Source: Salinispora vitiensis | Lineage (GTDB): Bacteria > Actinomycetota > Actinomycetes > Mycobacteriales > Micromonosporaceae | Reading direction: 5' to 3' | Length of the DNA: 64,000 bases | Assembly (NCBI RefSeq): GCF_000378825.1 | Contig: NZ_KB900388.1 | Span: 3,040,777 to 3,104,776 of the forward strand | Notes under the pieces: generated by a model | The model's database searches: none | The model's input: only the letters and a program-made list of their open reading frames with translations | What the model was told of the DNA's origin: nothing | Part shown: piece by piece, positions 1 to 8,295 of the stretch | Layout of the letters: every line of letters starts with the position of its first letter | How positions within the stretch are numbered: position 1 is the first letter of the stretch | Made by a program: the position numbers and the translations under genes

Positions 1-2510
1 GACTGGTTCGGCGAGTGGGTGCGTGCCGGCAGCGGCACGTCGAGCGCCTGGTCGAACAGCTGGTCCGCGGCAGCCCGTCGCCCCTGGAAGGCGGCGGAGA
101 ATCCGAGCAGCATCAGCGTCCAGTGCAGCAGGGTCGGCGGGCCGTGGCTGCGGAACCGGTCGATGAGCGGGGTGAGCTGGGCTTCGCCGCGTGCGTACTG
201 CCCCTGAAAAACCAACGCTACGCCGAGGTCGACCTCGACCTGCGCGGCGAGATCCTCGGCGCCGAGCCGGCGCAGCTCGGCCAGCGCCGGGGGCGCCGTG
301 TGGATCTGCGCGGCGTAGTCGTCGTGGACGTTGGCCCGTAGGTGCCGGGCTACCGGGTCGTCCGGATCGCAGTGCTGCCGGACCAGGGTGTCGAACCCGG
401 CCGGCTCCTGACGGACGTGATAGCGGGACGCGGCGGCGATCAGGCCGGCCACAACCCGCGGCCGGTCCTCGACCCGCAGCCGGTCCTCGGCCGGCGTCCG
501 GTCCTCGGCCGGCGTCCGTTCCTCGGCCGGTGCCTGTTCGAGGAGGCGTTGCGCCCACTGCCCGATCTCGTGCCGGTGCCGCCGGGCGGCCTCGGTGCAG
601 ACCGGCCGGAACAGGTCATGGGCGAGGCGGTAGTCGCCGCAGGCAAAAGCCCGGTCAACCGCTACGCGCAGGTTGGGCCAGAGCTCGTCCAGCCGGGCGA
701 CCCCCTGGGCTTCCGCCAGGCCGGTGAGCTGGTCGTGCAGCGAGACCACCCGTTCCCGTACGTATCGGGTGTGTGCGGCCCGGGCGGATGCGGCCGTCGG
801 TCCGGCGGCGAGGTGCTCGGCGGCGAACTGGCGTACTGGCTCCAGCAACCGGAACCGCTGGCCGAACGGGCCGGGTTCGGCGGCCACCATCGAGCGCTGT
901 ACGAGGCGGTGCAGCACATCGTTGACCTTCAGGCCGCTGCCGGCGGCAACGGCCGCGGCTCCGGCCCGGTCGACTGGGCCGGTGCACACCGACAGCCGTT
1001 GCAGCAGGTCCTGTTCGGCCGCGGTGAGCAGCCGGTAGGACCATTCGATCGTGGCGCGCATGGTGCGGTGCCGGTCCGCACCGGTCCGCCGCCCGCCGAC
1101 CAGCAGCCCGAGCTGATCGTCGAGACGCTCCCGGATCTCCTGCGGGGTGTGACTGACGGTTTGGGCGGCGGCCAGCTCGATGGCGAGGGGAAGCCCGTCG
1201 AGGCAGCGGCAGATCTCCTCGATCACCTCCCGTACGGCGTCCGTCGTGCCCGCCGCGCCGGTCAGCGCGTTCGCACGTTCGGCGAACAGGTCGGCGCCGG
1301 CCCCGGCCGCGGGTAAGGGTGGCACGGCGACCAGCCGTTCGTGACCGTGGTTGAGGCCGAGCGGTTCCCGGGCGGTGGCCAGCACCCGCACCTGCGGGCA
1401 GCCGTCCGCGACGGCCTGGGCTAGGCGGGCTGCGCCGTCCACGACGTGTTCGCAGTTGTCGAGCACCAGCAGCGCCCGGAGGGAACTCAAGGCCAACACA
1501 ATGGACTCACTCAGCGACCGGCCTGGGCCCTCCTCGACGCGTACCGCCGCGGCGACAGCTTGGGGAACGTCCTGGTCCGTCGTGATCTCGGTCAGGTCGA
1601 CCAGCCAGGCGCCGTGCTCCAGCCGGGCCCGTTGGGCGGCCGCGACGGCGAGCGCGGTCTTGCCGATACCGCCCGGCCCGACCAGGGTGACCACCGGGCT
1701 CTCGACCAACGACCGGCCGACGAGGTCGAGGGCAGCGTCACGGCCAAGCAGTCGTACGGTGCGCCGGGGCAGCCGGTCGACCCGCTCGGGCCGCCGCGCG
1801 CCGCCGATACGGTGGTCCTGGCCGAGAATCGCCAACTCCAGGCGGCGCAGTCGCGGCCCGGGCTCCACACCCAGGTGCTCGATCAGCCGCTGACGGGCAG
1901 TGCGGTACGCGGCCAGCGCGTCGGCCTGCCGGCCCACCCGGTACAGCGCTGTCATCAGCAGCGCCCAGATGCCCTCCCGGAACGGATACCGCGCGCTCAA
2001 CTCGGTCAACGGCCCCACGGTCGCTGCGGCGTCCACGTCCACCCGGGCGGCGAGATCGGCCTCGACCACGCCGAGCCACCGCTCGACCAGGCCGTCCACG
2101 GCGGCAGCCAGGCCGGGCACCGGCACCCCGGCCAGCGGGTCGCCGGTCCACTCGGCGAGCGCCCCGGCGAGGTCGCCGGCCTCGACCCGCCGGCTGAACC
2201 GGATCACATCGACCGCATCGGCGGGCACATCGAGACGGTACGCGGCACCCGAGCGCACAATCCTCGTGGCGCCCAGACCACCCCGTAGCCGAGCGATGTA
2301 CGACTGCAGGGTTCGAACGGCGGTACGGGGTGGTTGCTCGCCCCACAGCAGATCGATCAGCCGCCAGTCCGGCACCGCCACGCCGGGCTGCAACGCCAGG
2401 GCCGCCAGCAGCGCACGGCACTTACCCGCCCCGATGTCGACGGCGGCGCCGTTGCCGTCCAACACCTCGACTCCGCCGAGCAACCGGATGCGTACCGCCG
2501 GCCCTGCCAT
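1..2510 (-). CDS. AfsR/SARP-family transcriptional regulator with NB-ARC domain (3' end outside window)
   Basis: About 836 residues are visible and the frame is open to the window edge, so the C-terminus is missing. Domains in order: an OmpR-type winged helix (residues about 1-95, beginning MAGPAVRIRLLGG), a bacterial transcriptional activation domain (about 96-240), and an NB-ARC/STAND ATPase with Walker A GPGGIGKT near 279-286 and a Walker B-like LLVLDNCEH, followed by a helical, TPR-like tail. This is the architecture of AfsR-type SARP activators, which bind promoter repeats and often control secondary metabolism. The ATG at 2510 has GGGAG just upstream. It is divergent from the DUF4386 gene. 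The target cannot be read from this sequence. High confidence in family, none in regulon. Confidence 0.9.
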   Translation of the reverse strand, partial: MAGPAVRIRLLGGVEVLDGNGAAVDIGAGKCRALLAALALQPGVAVPDWRLIDLLWGEQPPRTAVRTLQSYIARLRGGLGATRIVRSGAAYRLDVPADAVDVIRFSRRVEAGDLAGALAEWTGDPLAGVPVPGLAAAVDGLVERWLGVVEADLAARVDVDAAATVGPLTELSARYPFREGIWALLMTALYRVGRQADALAAYRTARQRLIEHLGVEPGPRLRRLELAILGQDHRIGGARRPERVDRLPRRTVRLLGRDAALDLVGRSLVESPVVTLVGPGGIGKTALAVAAAQRARLEHGAWLVDLTEITTDQDVPQAVAAAVRVEEGPGRSLSESIVLALSSLRALLVLDNCEHVVDGAARLAQAVADGCPQVRVLATAREPLGLNHGHERLVAVPPLPAAGAGADLFAERANALTGAAGTTDAVREVIEEICRCLDGLPLAIELAAAQTVSHTPQEIRERLDDQLGLLVGGRRTGADRHRTMRATIEWSYRLLTAAEQDLLQRLSVCTGPVDRAGAAAVAAGSGLKVNDVLHRLVQRSMVAAEPGPFGQRFRLLEPVRQFAAEHLAAGPTAASARAAHTRYVRERVVSLHDQLTGLAEAQGVARLDELWPNLRVAVDRAFACGDYRLAHDLFRPVCTEAARRHRHEIGQWAQRLLEQAPAEERTPAEDRTPAEDRLRVEDRPRVVAGLIAAASRYHVRQEPAGFDTLVRQHCDPDDPVARHLRANVHDDYAAQIHTAPPALAELRRLGAEDLAAQVEVDLGVALVFQGQYARGEAQLTPLIDRFRSHGPPTLLHWTLMLLGFSAAFQGRRAAADQLFDQALDVPLPARTHSPNQ

Positions 2511-2695
2511 CGCCACTCCCGCGTCCGATACCCGCCCCGACCCGCAGCTCAACATTTTCGCAACGCCGGCACAACGCCGGTCCAACGCCTGCCCGGCACG
2601 ATCGGTCCACCTCGATCGCGGGAGGCAGGTCGCCGCCCGTCGCTCGAACCCGCCGCAGCCCGACCCAGGGTTGCCACGATACTGCTGGAGGAACA

Positions 2696-3403
2696 ATGTC
2701 CGACCGGTCCGCCGCCCGCCTCGCCGGCGCTCTCTTCCTACTGGTCATCGCGGTCGTCCTGGCCAGTTCGGCTGCTGCCGGCAGCGGCACCGGCGGCATC
2801 GCGGAACGGCTCGACGACATCGCCACACACCCGTCCGGGGTACGGCTCAGCATCGTGCTGCTGGCCATCGCCGGCATCGCCACGCTGGGTCTGGCCGCCA
2901 TGCTGCACGCCATCACCCGCCGACAGGACCCGTCCCTGGCTGCTTTCGCCCTGGCCTGCCGGGCGGTGGAGTCGGGACTCTACGCGGTTCAGATCCTCGG
3001 TGCCATGCTGCTCCTGTCGCTCAGCGGGCAACGCACGGACAGCGCCCGGGAACTGGGTGCGGCGACGGTCGACATCGCCGCGTGGAGCACGAACGTCGGC
3101 GCCTGTTTCTTCGCCGTCGGCAGTGCCGTGTTCGCCTACCTACTGCTGCGGTCCCGCGCGATCCCCCGACCGCTGGCCAGCCTCGGCCTGCTCGCATCGC
3201 TGCTGCTCGCCGTCAGCGTCCCCGTGCAGAGCGCCGCCGGCGCCGTTACCGCCGAAGGCGCCGGAATACTGCTGTGGCTGCCGATGCTCGCCTTCGAAAT
3301 CGCCACCGGTGGCTGGCTCCTCATCAAGGGCCTACGGTCCACGGACCCCGCCTTCGCCCCTTTCACCGGCGCAAAGGAGAGCGACGAAGTGAGAACAGCA
3401 TGA
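2696..3403 (+). CDS. DUF4386-like integral membrane protein
   Basis: 235 residues with about six hydrophobic segments: an N-terminal segment near 8-28, then segments near 50-68, 95-112, 130-150, 158-178 and 190-212. The N-terminus (SDRSAARLAGALFLLVIA) and the repeating pattern of membrane helices match the DUF4386 family of small actinobacterial membrane proteins of unknown function. The ATG at 2696 has GGAGGAAC directly upstream, which decides it over longer in-frame GTG starts that would run through the SARP promoter. It is divergent from the SARP regulator, so it may be its target, but that is only inference from position. Confidence 0.8.
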   Translation: MSDRSAARLAGALFLLVIAVVLASSAAAGSGTGGIAERLDDIATHPSGVRLSIVLLAIAGIATLGLAAMLHAITRRQDPSLAAFALACRAVESGLYAVQILGAMLLLSLSGQRTDSARELGAATVDIAAWSTNVGACFFAVGSAVFAYLLLRSRAIPRPLASLGLLASLLLAVSVPVQSAAGAVTAEGAGILLWLPMLAFEIATGGWLLIKGLRSTDPAFAPFTGAKESDEVRTA

Positions 3404-3596
3404 CGAAGCAGCTCAACTCGATCATGAACGAAGGTTGGCGGCCTTCGATTCGGCCCAGCCAGCGTCGGGTCACCGGGGATACTCCAGCGCGGATCCACTC
3501 CAGTAACACTGGTTTCAGTCTGCGCTTCAGCTTCCCCACCGACTCCTTGCAGATACGCTGAGCAGGCCAGCTTCGCCAAGCTTGGAGGATGCAGCT

Positions 3597-3923
3597 ATGC
3601 CCGTTCTGGTCGCGTTCTCGGTCACTCCACTCGACGTCGGCGAAGACATCGGTGAGCTTGTGGCTGAAGCCGTACGCGTGGTCCGCGCCTCGGGTCTACC
3701 GAACCACACCGATGCGATGTTTACTCTGATCGAGGGCGAGACCTGGGATCAGGTGTTCGAGGTGGTCAAGGACGCAGTCGATGCGGTGGCATTGCGGTCG
3801 CCGCGGGTCAGCACAGTCATTAAAATGGATTACCACCAATATAAATCGAACGCCATAACGGCCAGAATGGAAGCCGTCGACCGATACCTTGCATCTGGTC
3901 ACGAAGAAAAGTCATCAGCTTAA
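3597..3923 (+). CDS. MTH1187-family thiamine-binding protein
   Basis: 108 residues starting [12 protein letters not shown]. The beta-alpha-beta pattern, the (S/T)-x-P-L segment after the first strand, the [16 protein letters not shown] segment and the [18 protein letters not shown] strand fit the thiamine-binding MTH1187/YkoF-type domain (PF01910). These small ferredoxin-like proteins bind thiamine or its precursors and act as homotetramers in the cytoplasm. The ATG at 3597 follows GGAGG by 8 nt; an in-frame earlier start at 3582 lacks a ribosome site. No thiamine gene is adjacent. The last 30 codons are rich in A/T third positions compared with neighbours. Confidence 0.82.
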   Translation: MPVLVAFSVTPLDVGEDIGELVAEAVRVVRASGLPNHTDAMFTLIEGETWDQVFEVVKDAVDAVALRSPRVSTVIKMDYHQYKSNAITARMEAVDRYLASGHEEKSSA

Positions 3924-3968
3924 TCTCGTGGTGGGTCCGCGGTCGGGCCGGGTCGTGCGGATACTAGC

Positions 3969-4157
3969 TTGATCTTCCGCGGTTGGGGCGCGGTGTTGCC
4001 CGCGGTCGGCGAGCAACATCTGCACTTCCAACGCCCGGTCTTCGATGGCGGGTGTGAGGTGCTCAACTGACATCAGGGACAGTGGTGGGGCGGCGAACTG
4101 CCGACGTCCCGCTTCTCCGGGGCGTGCCGAGTAGCCGAGTTCAAGGCGGGTGATGCG
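3969..4157 (-). pseudogene. VapC-like PIN-domain toxin remnant (central part only)
   Basis: One open frame of 63 codons on the minus strand reads [17 protein letters not shown] through [17 protein letters not shown]. This is the middle of a VapC ribonuclease toxin: the 'RLELGYSAR' helix that carries an acidic PIN residue and the '[16 protein letters not shown]' segment that normally precedes the IPDLLIAA motif. The N-terminal MIVDTS part with the first catalytic Asp and the C-terminal PDLLIA and HYDxDF parts are absent, and the frame has no good start. No vapB antitoxin is seen nearby. I read it as a dead toxin fragment in the 349-nt gap between the thiamine-binding and nitroreductase genes. 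Confidence 0.7.
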
Positions 4158-4272
4158 ATGCCCGGACGAACAGATACTTGACCACTTGTCCGAAGCACGT
4201 CAGCATTCAGCGGCACACGCGAGGCCACGGCCAGGCTGTGGCTGTTGGATGCACGAAGGAGGGTGCCCGGCG

Positions 4273-4881
4273 GTGGATCGGTCAGTGGACTTCTGGTTCG
4301 ACCCGAGTTGCCCGTACACCTGGATCACGTCGCGATGGATCGTCGAGGCGGCGACGGTGCGCCCGCTGAAGATCCGCTGGCACGTGATGAGCCTCTCGGT
4401 GCTCAACGAAGACCGAGAGGTCGACCCGGAGGGTGACACCGAGGGCTACCTGTGGGGCCCGGTACGCGTCTGCGCGGCCGTCGAGCAGGGGCACGGCCCG
4501 GACGGACTGGCCCGCTTCTTCACCGCGTACGGAAAGCGGGTCCACGAGGGTGGCGAGTGGGCCGAGTTCGGCGATGTCCTGGCCGACGCCGGCCTCCCGG
4601 CGGACCTGGCCGCAGCGGCGGGGACGAGCGAGTTCGACGAGGCGGTCCGGGCGTCGCACGCGGCGGGAATCGCCCTGGTCGGCGACCATATCGGGACCCC
4701 GATCATCGCCGCCGACGACACGGACGGGAACCGGGTCGCCTTCTTCGGGCCGGTGATCTCGCGGATCCCGCGGGGCGAGGAGGCGGGCCGGCTCTTTGAC
4801 GGCGCGGTGCTGGTCGCCGGTGTGGCGGGTTTTCACGAGCTGAAGGGGCGACCGCACGCGGAGCCGCAGTTCGGCGGGTAG
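4273..4881 (+). CDS. DsbA-like mycothiol-dependent nitroreductase homologue (Rv2466c family)
   Basis: 202 residues. The N-terminal thioredoxin-fold strand DFWFDPSCPYTWITSRW, the WHVMSLSVLNEDR segment, WGPVRV, and the C-terminal GTPII-VAFFGPVISRIPRGEEAGRL closely follow mycobacterial Rv2466c, a DsbA-like enzyme that uses mycothiol to reduce nitro compounds. In that family the active site is CPWC; here it reads CPYT, so the second cysteine is lost while the first is kept. A monothiol mechanism with mycothiol is possible. The GTG at 4273 is chosen because AAGGAGGG lies 9 nt upstream; the longer ATG starts at 4150 and 4249 lack such a site and overlap the VapC remnant. Confidence 0.85.
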   Translation: MDRSVDFWFDPSCPYTWITSRWIVEAATVRPLKIRWHVMSLSVLNEDREVDPEGDTEGYLWGPVRVCAAVEQGHGPDGLARFFTAYGKRVHEGGEWAEFGDVLADAGLPADLAAAAGTSEFDEAVRASHAAGIALVGDHIGTPIIAADDTDGNRVAFFGPVISRIPRGEEAGRLFDGAVLVAGVAGFHELKGRPHAEPQFGG

Positions 4882-4915
4882 TGCCTACACCGCGGCCCGC
4901 GAGCGTCACCGGTGC

Positions 4916-5770
4916 TCAGCCGACACGTTTCATGGCTTCCTGCTTGCGGTCCTGCATCTTCGAACCTGACTCACGGCGTGCGGCGCGGCTCAACACGATC
5001 GGCGCCAGCAGAAGGCCGATGATGGCCCAGGCGGTCAGCGCCCCCGCCGTTTCCAACTGGCGCCAACTGCCGGTGATCTCCACTGCGGCGGCCGAGTCGG
5101 GCAGGAAGACCGACCGGGTGCCGAGCCCGAGCCAATAGACCGGAAACACCTGGGCGATGTTCTGCACCCAGACCGGCAGGCTCTGGATCGGATAGATGAT
5201 GCCGGAGATGCCGGTCAGGGCCATCGTGGGGAAGGTGACCCAGGTGTTCGCCGCCCGGGGGCCCTTCACCAGCGACCCGACGATGATGCCCAGCGGCATG
5301 GTGGCCAGCAGCCCGAGCACGAACACCCAGAGCAGGGTGAGCCAGCTGCTGACGTGCAGGGATGCCAGCCCATCCACCAGCAGCAGGCCGGGCACCAGGA
5401 TGAGGACGAGCAGGGGCAGCGTGTTCATCGACAGGCCGAGCACCCGTCCACTCAGGTAGCCGAGGACGCCCTGCGGGATGGTCTTGGCCCGTAGCAGCGT
5501 GCCGTCCTCCCGGTCGGCCGCCAAGGAGTACGCGGCGCCGCCCACCGTCTGGAAGGCGAGCAGGCCGCCGAGCAGGCTCGGCATCACGACGGTGGCCAGC
5601 GACAGATCAGTCCCCTCGACCGTCGAGTCCCGCTGGAAGAACAGGACCGTCAGGAATACGGCCGCCAGCAGCAACCAATAGGCCATGTCACCCACGTTCG
5701 TCAGGCTCTGCCGGAACTCGATCCAGCCTCGGCGCAGCCCGAGGCGTACGGCATAGGTCGTCGGATTCAC
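4916..5770 (-). CDS. ABC-2 type transporter permease
   Basis: 284 residues with six predicted membrane helices. The first follows an N-terminal amphipathic stretch (RLGLRRGWIEFRQSLT), and a central ADREDGTLLRAKTIPQG loop is typical of ABC-2 drug or lipid export permeases. Such permeases need a separate ATPase. The gene upstream, overlapping by 4 nt (ATGA), is an ATPase that has lost its catalytic core, so this permease probably has no dedicated partner unless another ATPase serves it. The C-terminus is basic (KMQDRKQEAMKRVG). The reading frame itself is intact. Confidence 0.88.
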   Translation of the reverse strand: MNPTTYAVRLGLRRGWIEFRQSLTNVGDMAYWLLLAAVFLTVLFFQRDSTVEGTDLSLATVVMPSLLGGLLAFQTVGGAAYSLAADREDGTLLRAKTIPQGVLGYLSGRVLGLSMNTLPLLVLILVPGLLLVDGLASLHVSSWLTLLWVFVLGLLATMPLGIIVGSLVKGPRAANTWVTFPTMALTGISGIIYPIQSLPVWVQNIAQVFPVYWLGLGTRSVFLPDSAAAVEITGSWRQLETAGALTAWAIIGLLLAPIVLSRAARRESGSKMQDRKQEAMKRVG

Positions 5771-5952
5771 GCCCGAGTCCCCTCGCAGGACGCTGCCGCC
5801 TCGGTCAGCACCTCGGGGCGCTCGACGACAACCCCGGCGAGGACATCCTGCTGCCCGTACCGCACACGCAGGTCGCGAGCTTCGATCGGGACCGTCTCGT
5901 CCGGCGGACCGACGGTCGGCGCTGCCTCCTCCAGTTTCTGCACGCTCGCCAT
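5767..5952 (-). pseudogene. ABC transporter ATP-binding protein with large internal deletion (61 codons left)
   Basis: The frame begins MASVQKLEEA and continues VPIEARDLRVRYGQQDVLAGV, the first two strands of an ABC ATPase up to just before Walker A. It then jumps to VVVERPEVLTEAAASCEG, which looks like the extreme C-terminus, and stops in an ATGA overlap with the permease. Walker A, the signature LSGGQ, Walker B and the H-loop are all missing, so it cannot hydrolyse ATP. The deletion is in frame, so the promoter, start (GGAGGG before ATG 5952) and translational coupling to the permease survive. A functional ATPase of this type is normally about 300 residues. Confidence 0.78.
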
Positions 5953-5978
5953 AAACTACGCCCTCCGCTAGGTCTCCT

Positions 5979-6017
5979 TGTACGAATGATAGTACATCTG
6001 CTACATCCCGTGGTCAC
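5979..6017 (-). promoter_or_regulatory. Promoter with overlapping inverted-repeat operator for the ABC permease operon
   Basis: On the minus strand GTGACC (6012-6017) and TACTAT (5989-5994) are separated by 17 nt, a good -35/-10 pair. An inverted repeat TGTAC-N8-GTACA (5979-5996) covers the -10, as expected for a TetR- or MarR-type repressor. No regulator gene is adjacent. Confidence 0.5.
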
Positions 6018-6087
6018 TCTAGTAGCCGATGACCGCACGACGAGTCACTGCACGCCGTGCTCGGTGCGAGGTCCGAGCCGGCGCCCG

Positions 6088-7335
6088 TCAAGGGCGATCA
6101 GGACTGTGGAGCGAGGTCGATGCGGTAGCGGCCACCACCGGGCCGGTGCCGGGGATCGGAGTGGACCGAGGCCGGAGGCGACGGCGCCCGAGAACAGCCG
6201 CGAGCGCCCCGATGAAGCCACCCACCACCGCGAGCAGGAACGCGGCGGTGCTGTCGGTCGCGTCAACCACCTGGCCGCCGACGGCAGCTCCGGCGGCCAA
6301 GCCGACCGTCACCGCGCTGGACAGCCAGGCGAACCCCTCGGTCAACGCGGCGCGGGGCACCAGCGACGCGGCCAGCGAACTTCCGGAGATCAGGATCGGT
6401 GACACGACGACACCCGCGAGTGCGATGCCGACGGCCAACACCGGCACGGTGTCCGCGAACACCATCGGTACGGCGACCACGCAGAGCGCGGCGGCTGATC
6501 CCACGAGGCGTTGCAGGGACGTGATCCGGTCGATCGGCACCGACCCGTACACCAGCCCGGCGACGAGGCTGCCGACCGCGAACAGCGCGAGCAGCACGCC
6601 CGCGGCGCCGGTGACGCCGCGCTCGGAACTGAACGACACCACAGCGACGTCGACCGCACCGAGAAACACCCCGAGACCGACATAGACGGTGAGCAGGACA
6701 CCCATGCCCCGGGCGCGGACCGCACTCGCCCGCCGCTGCTGGGGCGCCCGCGGCGGTTCGGTGCGCCGCTGGACGGCGAGCGCAAGCGAGCCGAGCACGG
6801 TGAGCGCCAGGGCGCACAGCAGCCCGGCCGCCGGGAACCGCCCCACCGCCAGGGCGGTGACCAACACCGGACCGGCCACGTAGATGACCTCGTCGAGGAT
6901 GGATTCGAGGGCGTACGCCGTCGGCACCCGGGTCGAATCGACGAGCACCGTCCACCGGGCCCGGACCAGCGAGCCGAGTGGCAGGGCCGACGCCCCCACG
7001 AGCGCGGCGGAGCCGATCAACGTCCACGCCGGGGCGGATCGGCCGGCCAGGACTACGAGCGCCACCATCCCGAAGGCGTGCACGAGCACCGAGACGGCGA
7101 TGACGATCCGCTGCCCGACCTGGTCGGCGGCCCGCCCCAACGCCGGGGCGGCGACCGCCTGCGCCAGCGTGAGCGCCGCGGTGACCACGCCGGCGAGGCC
7201 GTACGAGTCGGTTTGAATGGAGATCATGAGCAGGCAGCCGAGGCTGCGCATCGACATCGGCAGCCGACCGACGAAGCCGGCGGACACGAAGAGGGCAGCA
7301 CCCGGCGTGCCGAGCAGCTCGCGGTACGCGCGCAA
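6088..7335 (-). CDS. MFS transporter
   Basis: 415 residues with about 12 membrane helices and a short central loop (QRRTEPPRAPQQRRASA). The GRAADQVGQR loop between helices 2 and 3 matches the major-facilitator motif A region. It is probably a proton-driven small-molecule exporter; the substrate cannot be told. The start is a TTG at 7335 (no ATG or GTG fits before the first helix) with GGAAAGGG about 12 nt upstream. It lies 135 nt upstream, in the same direction, of the decayed ABC operon, but has its own spacing. Confidence 0.85.
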   Translation of the reverse strand: MRAYRELLGTPGAALFVSAGFVGRLPMSMRSLGCLLMISIQTDSYGLAGVVTAALTLAQAVAAPALGRAADQVGQRIVIAVSVLVHAFGMVALVVLAGRSAPAWTLIGSAALVGASALPLGSLVRARWTVLVDSTRVPTAYALESILDEVIYVAGPVLVTALAVGRFPAAGLLCALALTVLGSLALAVQRRTEPPRAPQQRRASAVRARGMGVLLTVYVGLGVFLGAVDVAVVSFSSERGVTGAAGVLLALFAVGSLVAGLVYGSVPIDRITSLQRLVGSAAALCVVAVPMVFADTVPVLAVGIALAGVVVSPILISGSSLAASLVPRAALTEGFAWLSSAVTVGLAAGAAVGGQVVDATDSTAAFLLAVVGGFIGALAAVLGRRRLRPRSTPIPGTGPVVAATASTSLHSPDRP

Positions 7336-7611
7336 AGCCAGTCACCCTTTCCTCGGTATCGCCAGCAACCCCATCAGGTAGTCGTCACCACTCGACCCGA
7401 CACCGAATACATCAGCATTTACGCCCACCGCAGCAGATTGTCGTGTCGTGGCCGGCCCGGAGCAAGACCGCCCGTCGCCGGCAGCCGGTTTGCACAACAT
7501 CTCGGACGTGTCCCGTGGCAGCGCCGCGAATCAGGGTCGCGGTCTACGCCGGTCGCTGGTCAGCGAGGTGAAGGCTGGGGTCTGCTTCCCGCGGTGAACG
7601 AGCGTTGGCGA

Positions 7612-8295
7612 TCACGCGATGGAGACATTGACGGCAGTCGTGCCCGCCGCTGCCGACGGGCGGCGCCGCGCATCGCGGAGGACGCTGCCCAGGACAAACA
7701 TCGCCCCGACAAGGAGGATCAGCCAGAACCATCGGGACGCTTCCCAGCGCGCCGATTCGGGGCCCGCGAACGGCTGCAGGCCATCCGGCAGCAGGGTCAT
7801 GGCCGTCGTCGCGAGGAGTAGACCGGGCGTGGCCGTAAGCCCGCCGTGGGTGGTGGCGGAGACCGTGACCGCGACCGCCGCGAGCGCCAGGGTCGTCGCC
7901 ATCAGCGCCGCTGCTTCCAGGGCGAGACCGCCGACCGGCAGATACTGACGCGCGTTCGCCGGCACCGCCATCCGGCAGAGCAGGAGTCCTGCGGCCCACA
8001 CCGACACCATGGGAAGGGCCGACAGCGCGATCCGCGTCAGGTGCACCAGACGGCGCGAGGTGGGAGTCACCCGCGTCGTCGCGCTGGCGGAGTCATCCAG
8101 CGCGAATGCCACGCCGAGGGCCACGGTCACCGCCACCACCCGGATCAGGGTGACTGCGTACGGGATCTCCAGCTGGTAGGAGGCCGTCAGCGGCAGTGCA
8201 GCGAGTGCGACGGCAAGCACGCCACAGAGCACTACCGGGGCTTTCCGGCTGGACCGAGCAAGGTGCGGCGCCAGGAGCCACACTGTGGTCAGCAT
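7612..8295 (-). CDS. Multi-pass membrane protein, last gene of the sigma/ABC operon
   Basis: 227 residues, about six hydrophobic helices, beginning MLTTVWLLAPHLARSS. It overlaps the preceding permease gene by 7 nt, so the two are co-translated and probably form one complex. No motif identifies it, but its place after an ATPase and a large permease suggests a second, smaller export permease. The ORF ends near 7612 and the next 270 nt hold no gene that I can support. Confidence 0.7.
   Translation of the reverse strand: MLTTVWLLAPHLARSSRKAPVVLCGVLAVALAALPLTASYQLEIPYAVTLIRVVAVTVALGVAFALDDSASATTRVTPTSRRLVHLTRIALSALPMVSVWAAGLLLCRMAVPANARQYLPVGGLALEAAALMATTLALAAVAVTVSATTHGGLTATPGLLLATTAMTLLPDGLQPFAGPESARWEASRWFWLILLVGAMFVLGSVLRDARRRPSAAAGTTAVNVSIA

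Noticed and set aside
1900..3561. A 553-codon plus-strand ORF over the SARP N-terminus and the DUF4386 gene
   Set aside because: Arg/Pro/Ser-rich, no motifs, antisense to or out of frame with genes that have clear families. It is a by-product of high GC.
3400..3561. A 53-codon ORF overlapping the DUF4386 stop as ATGA
   Set aside because: No hydrophobic, domain or codon-bias support; the overlap alone is not enough.
5986..7821. Long plus-strand ORFs opposite the MFS gene
   Set aside because: Charged, His/Arg-rich translations typical of the reverse strand of membrane-protein genes.
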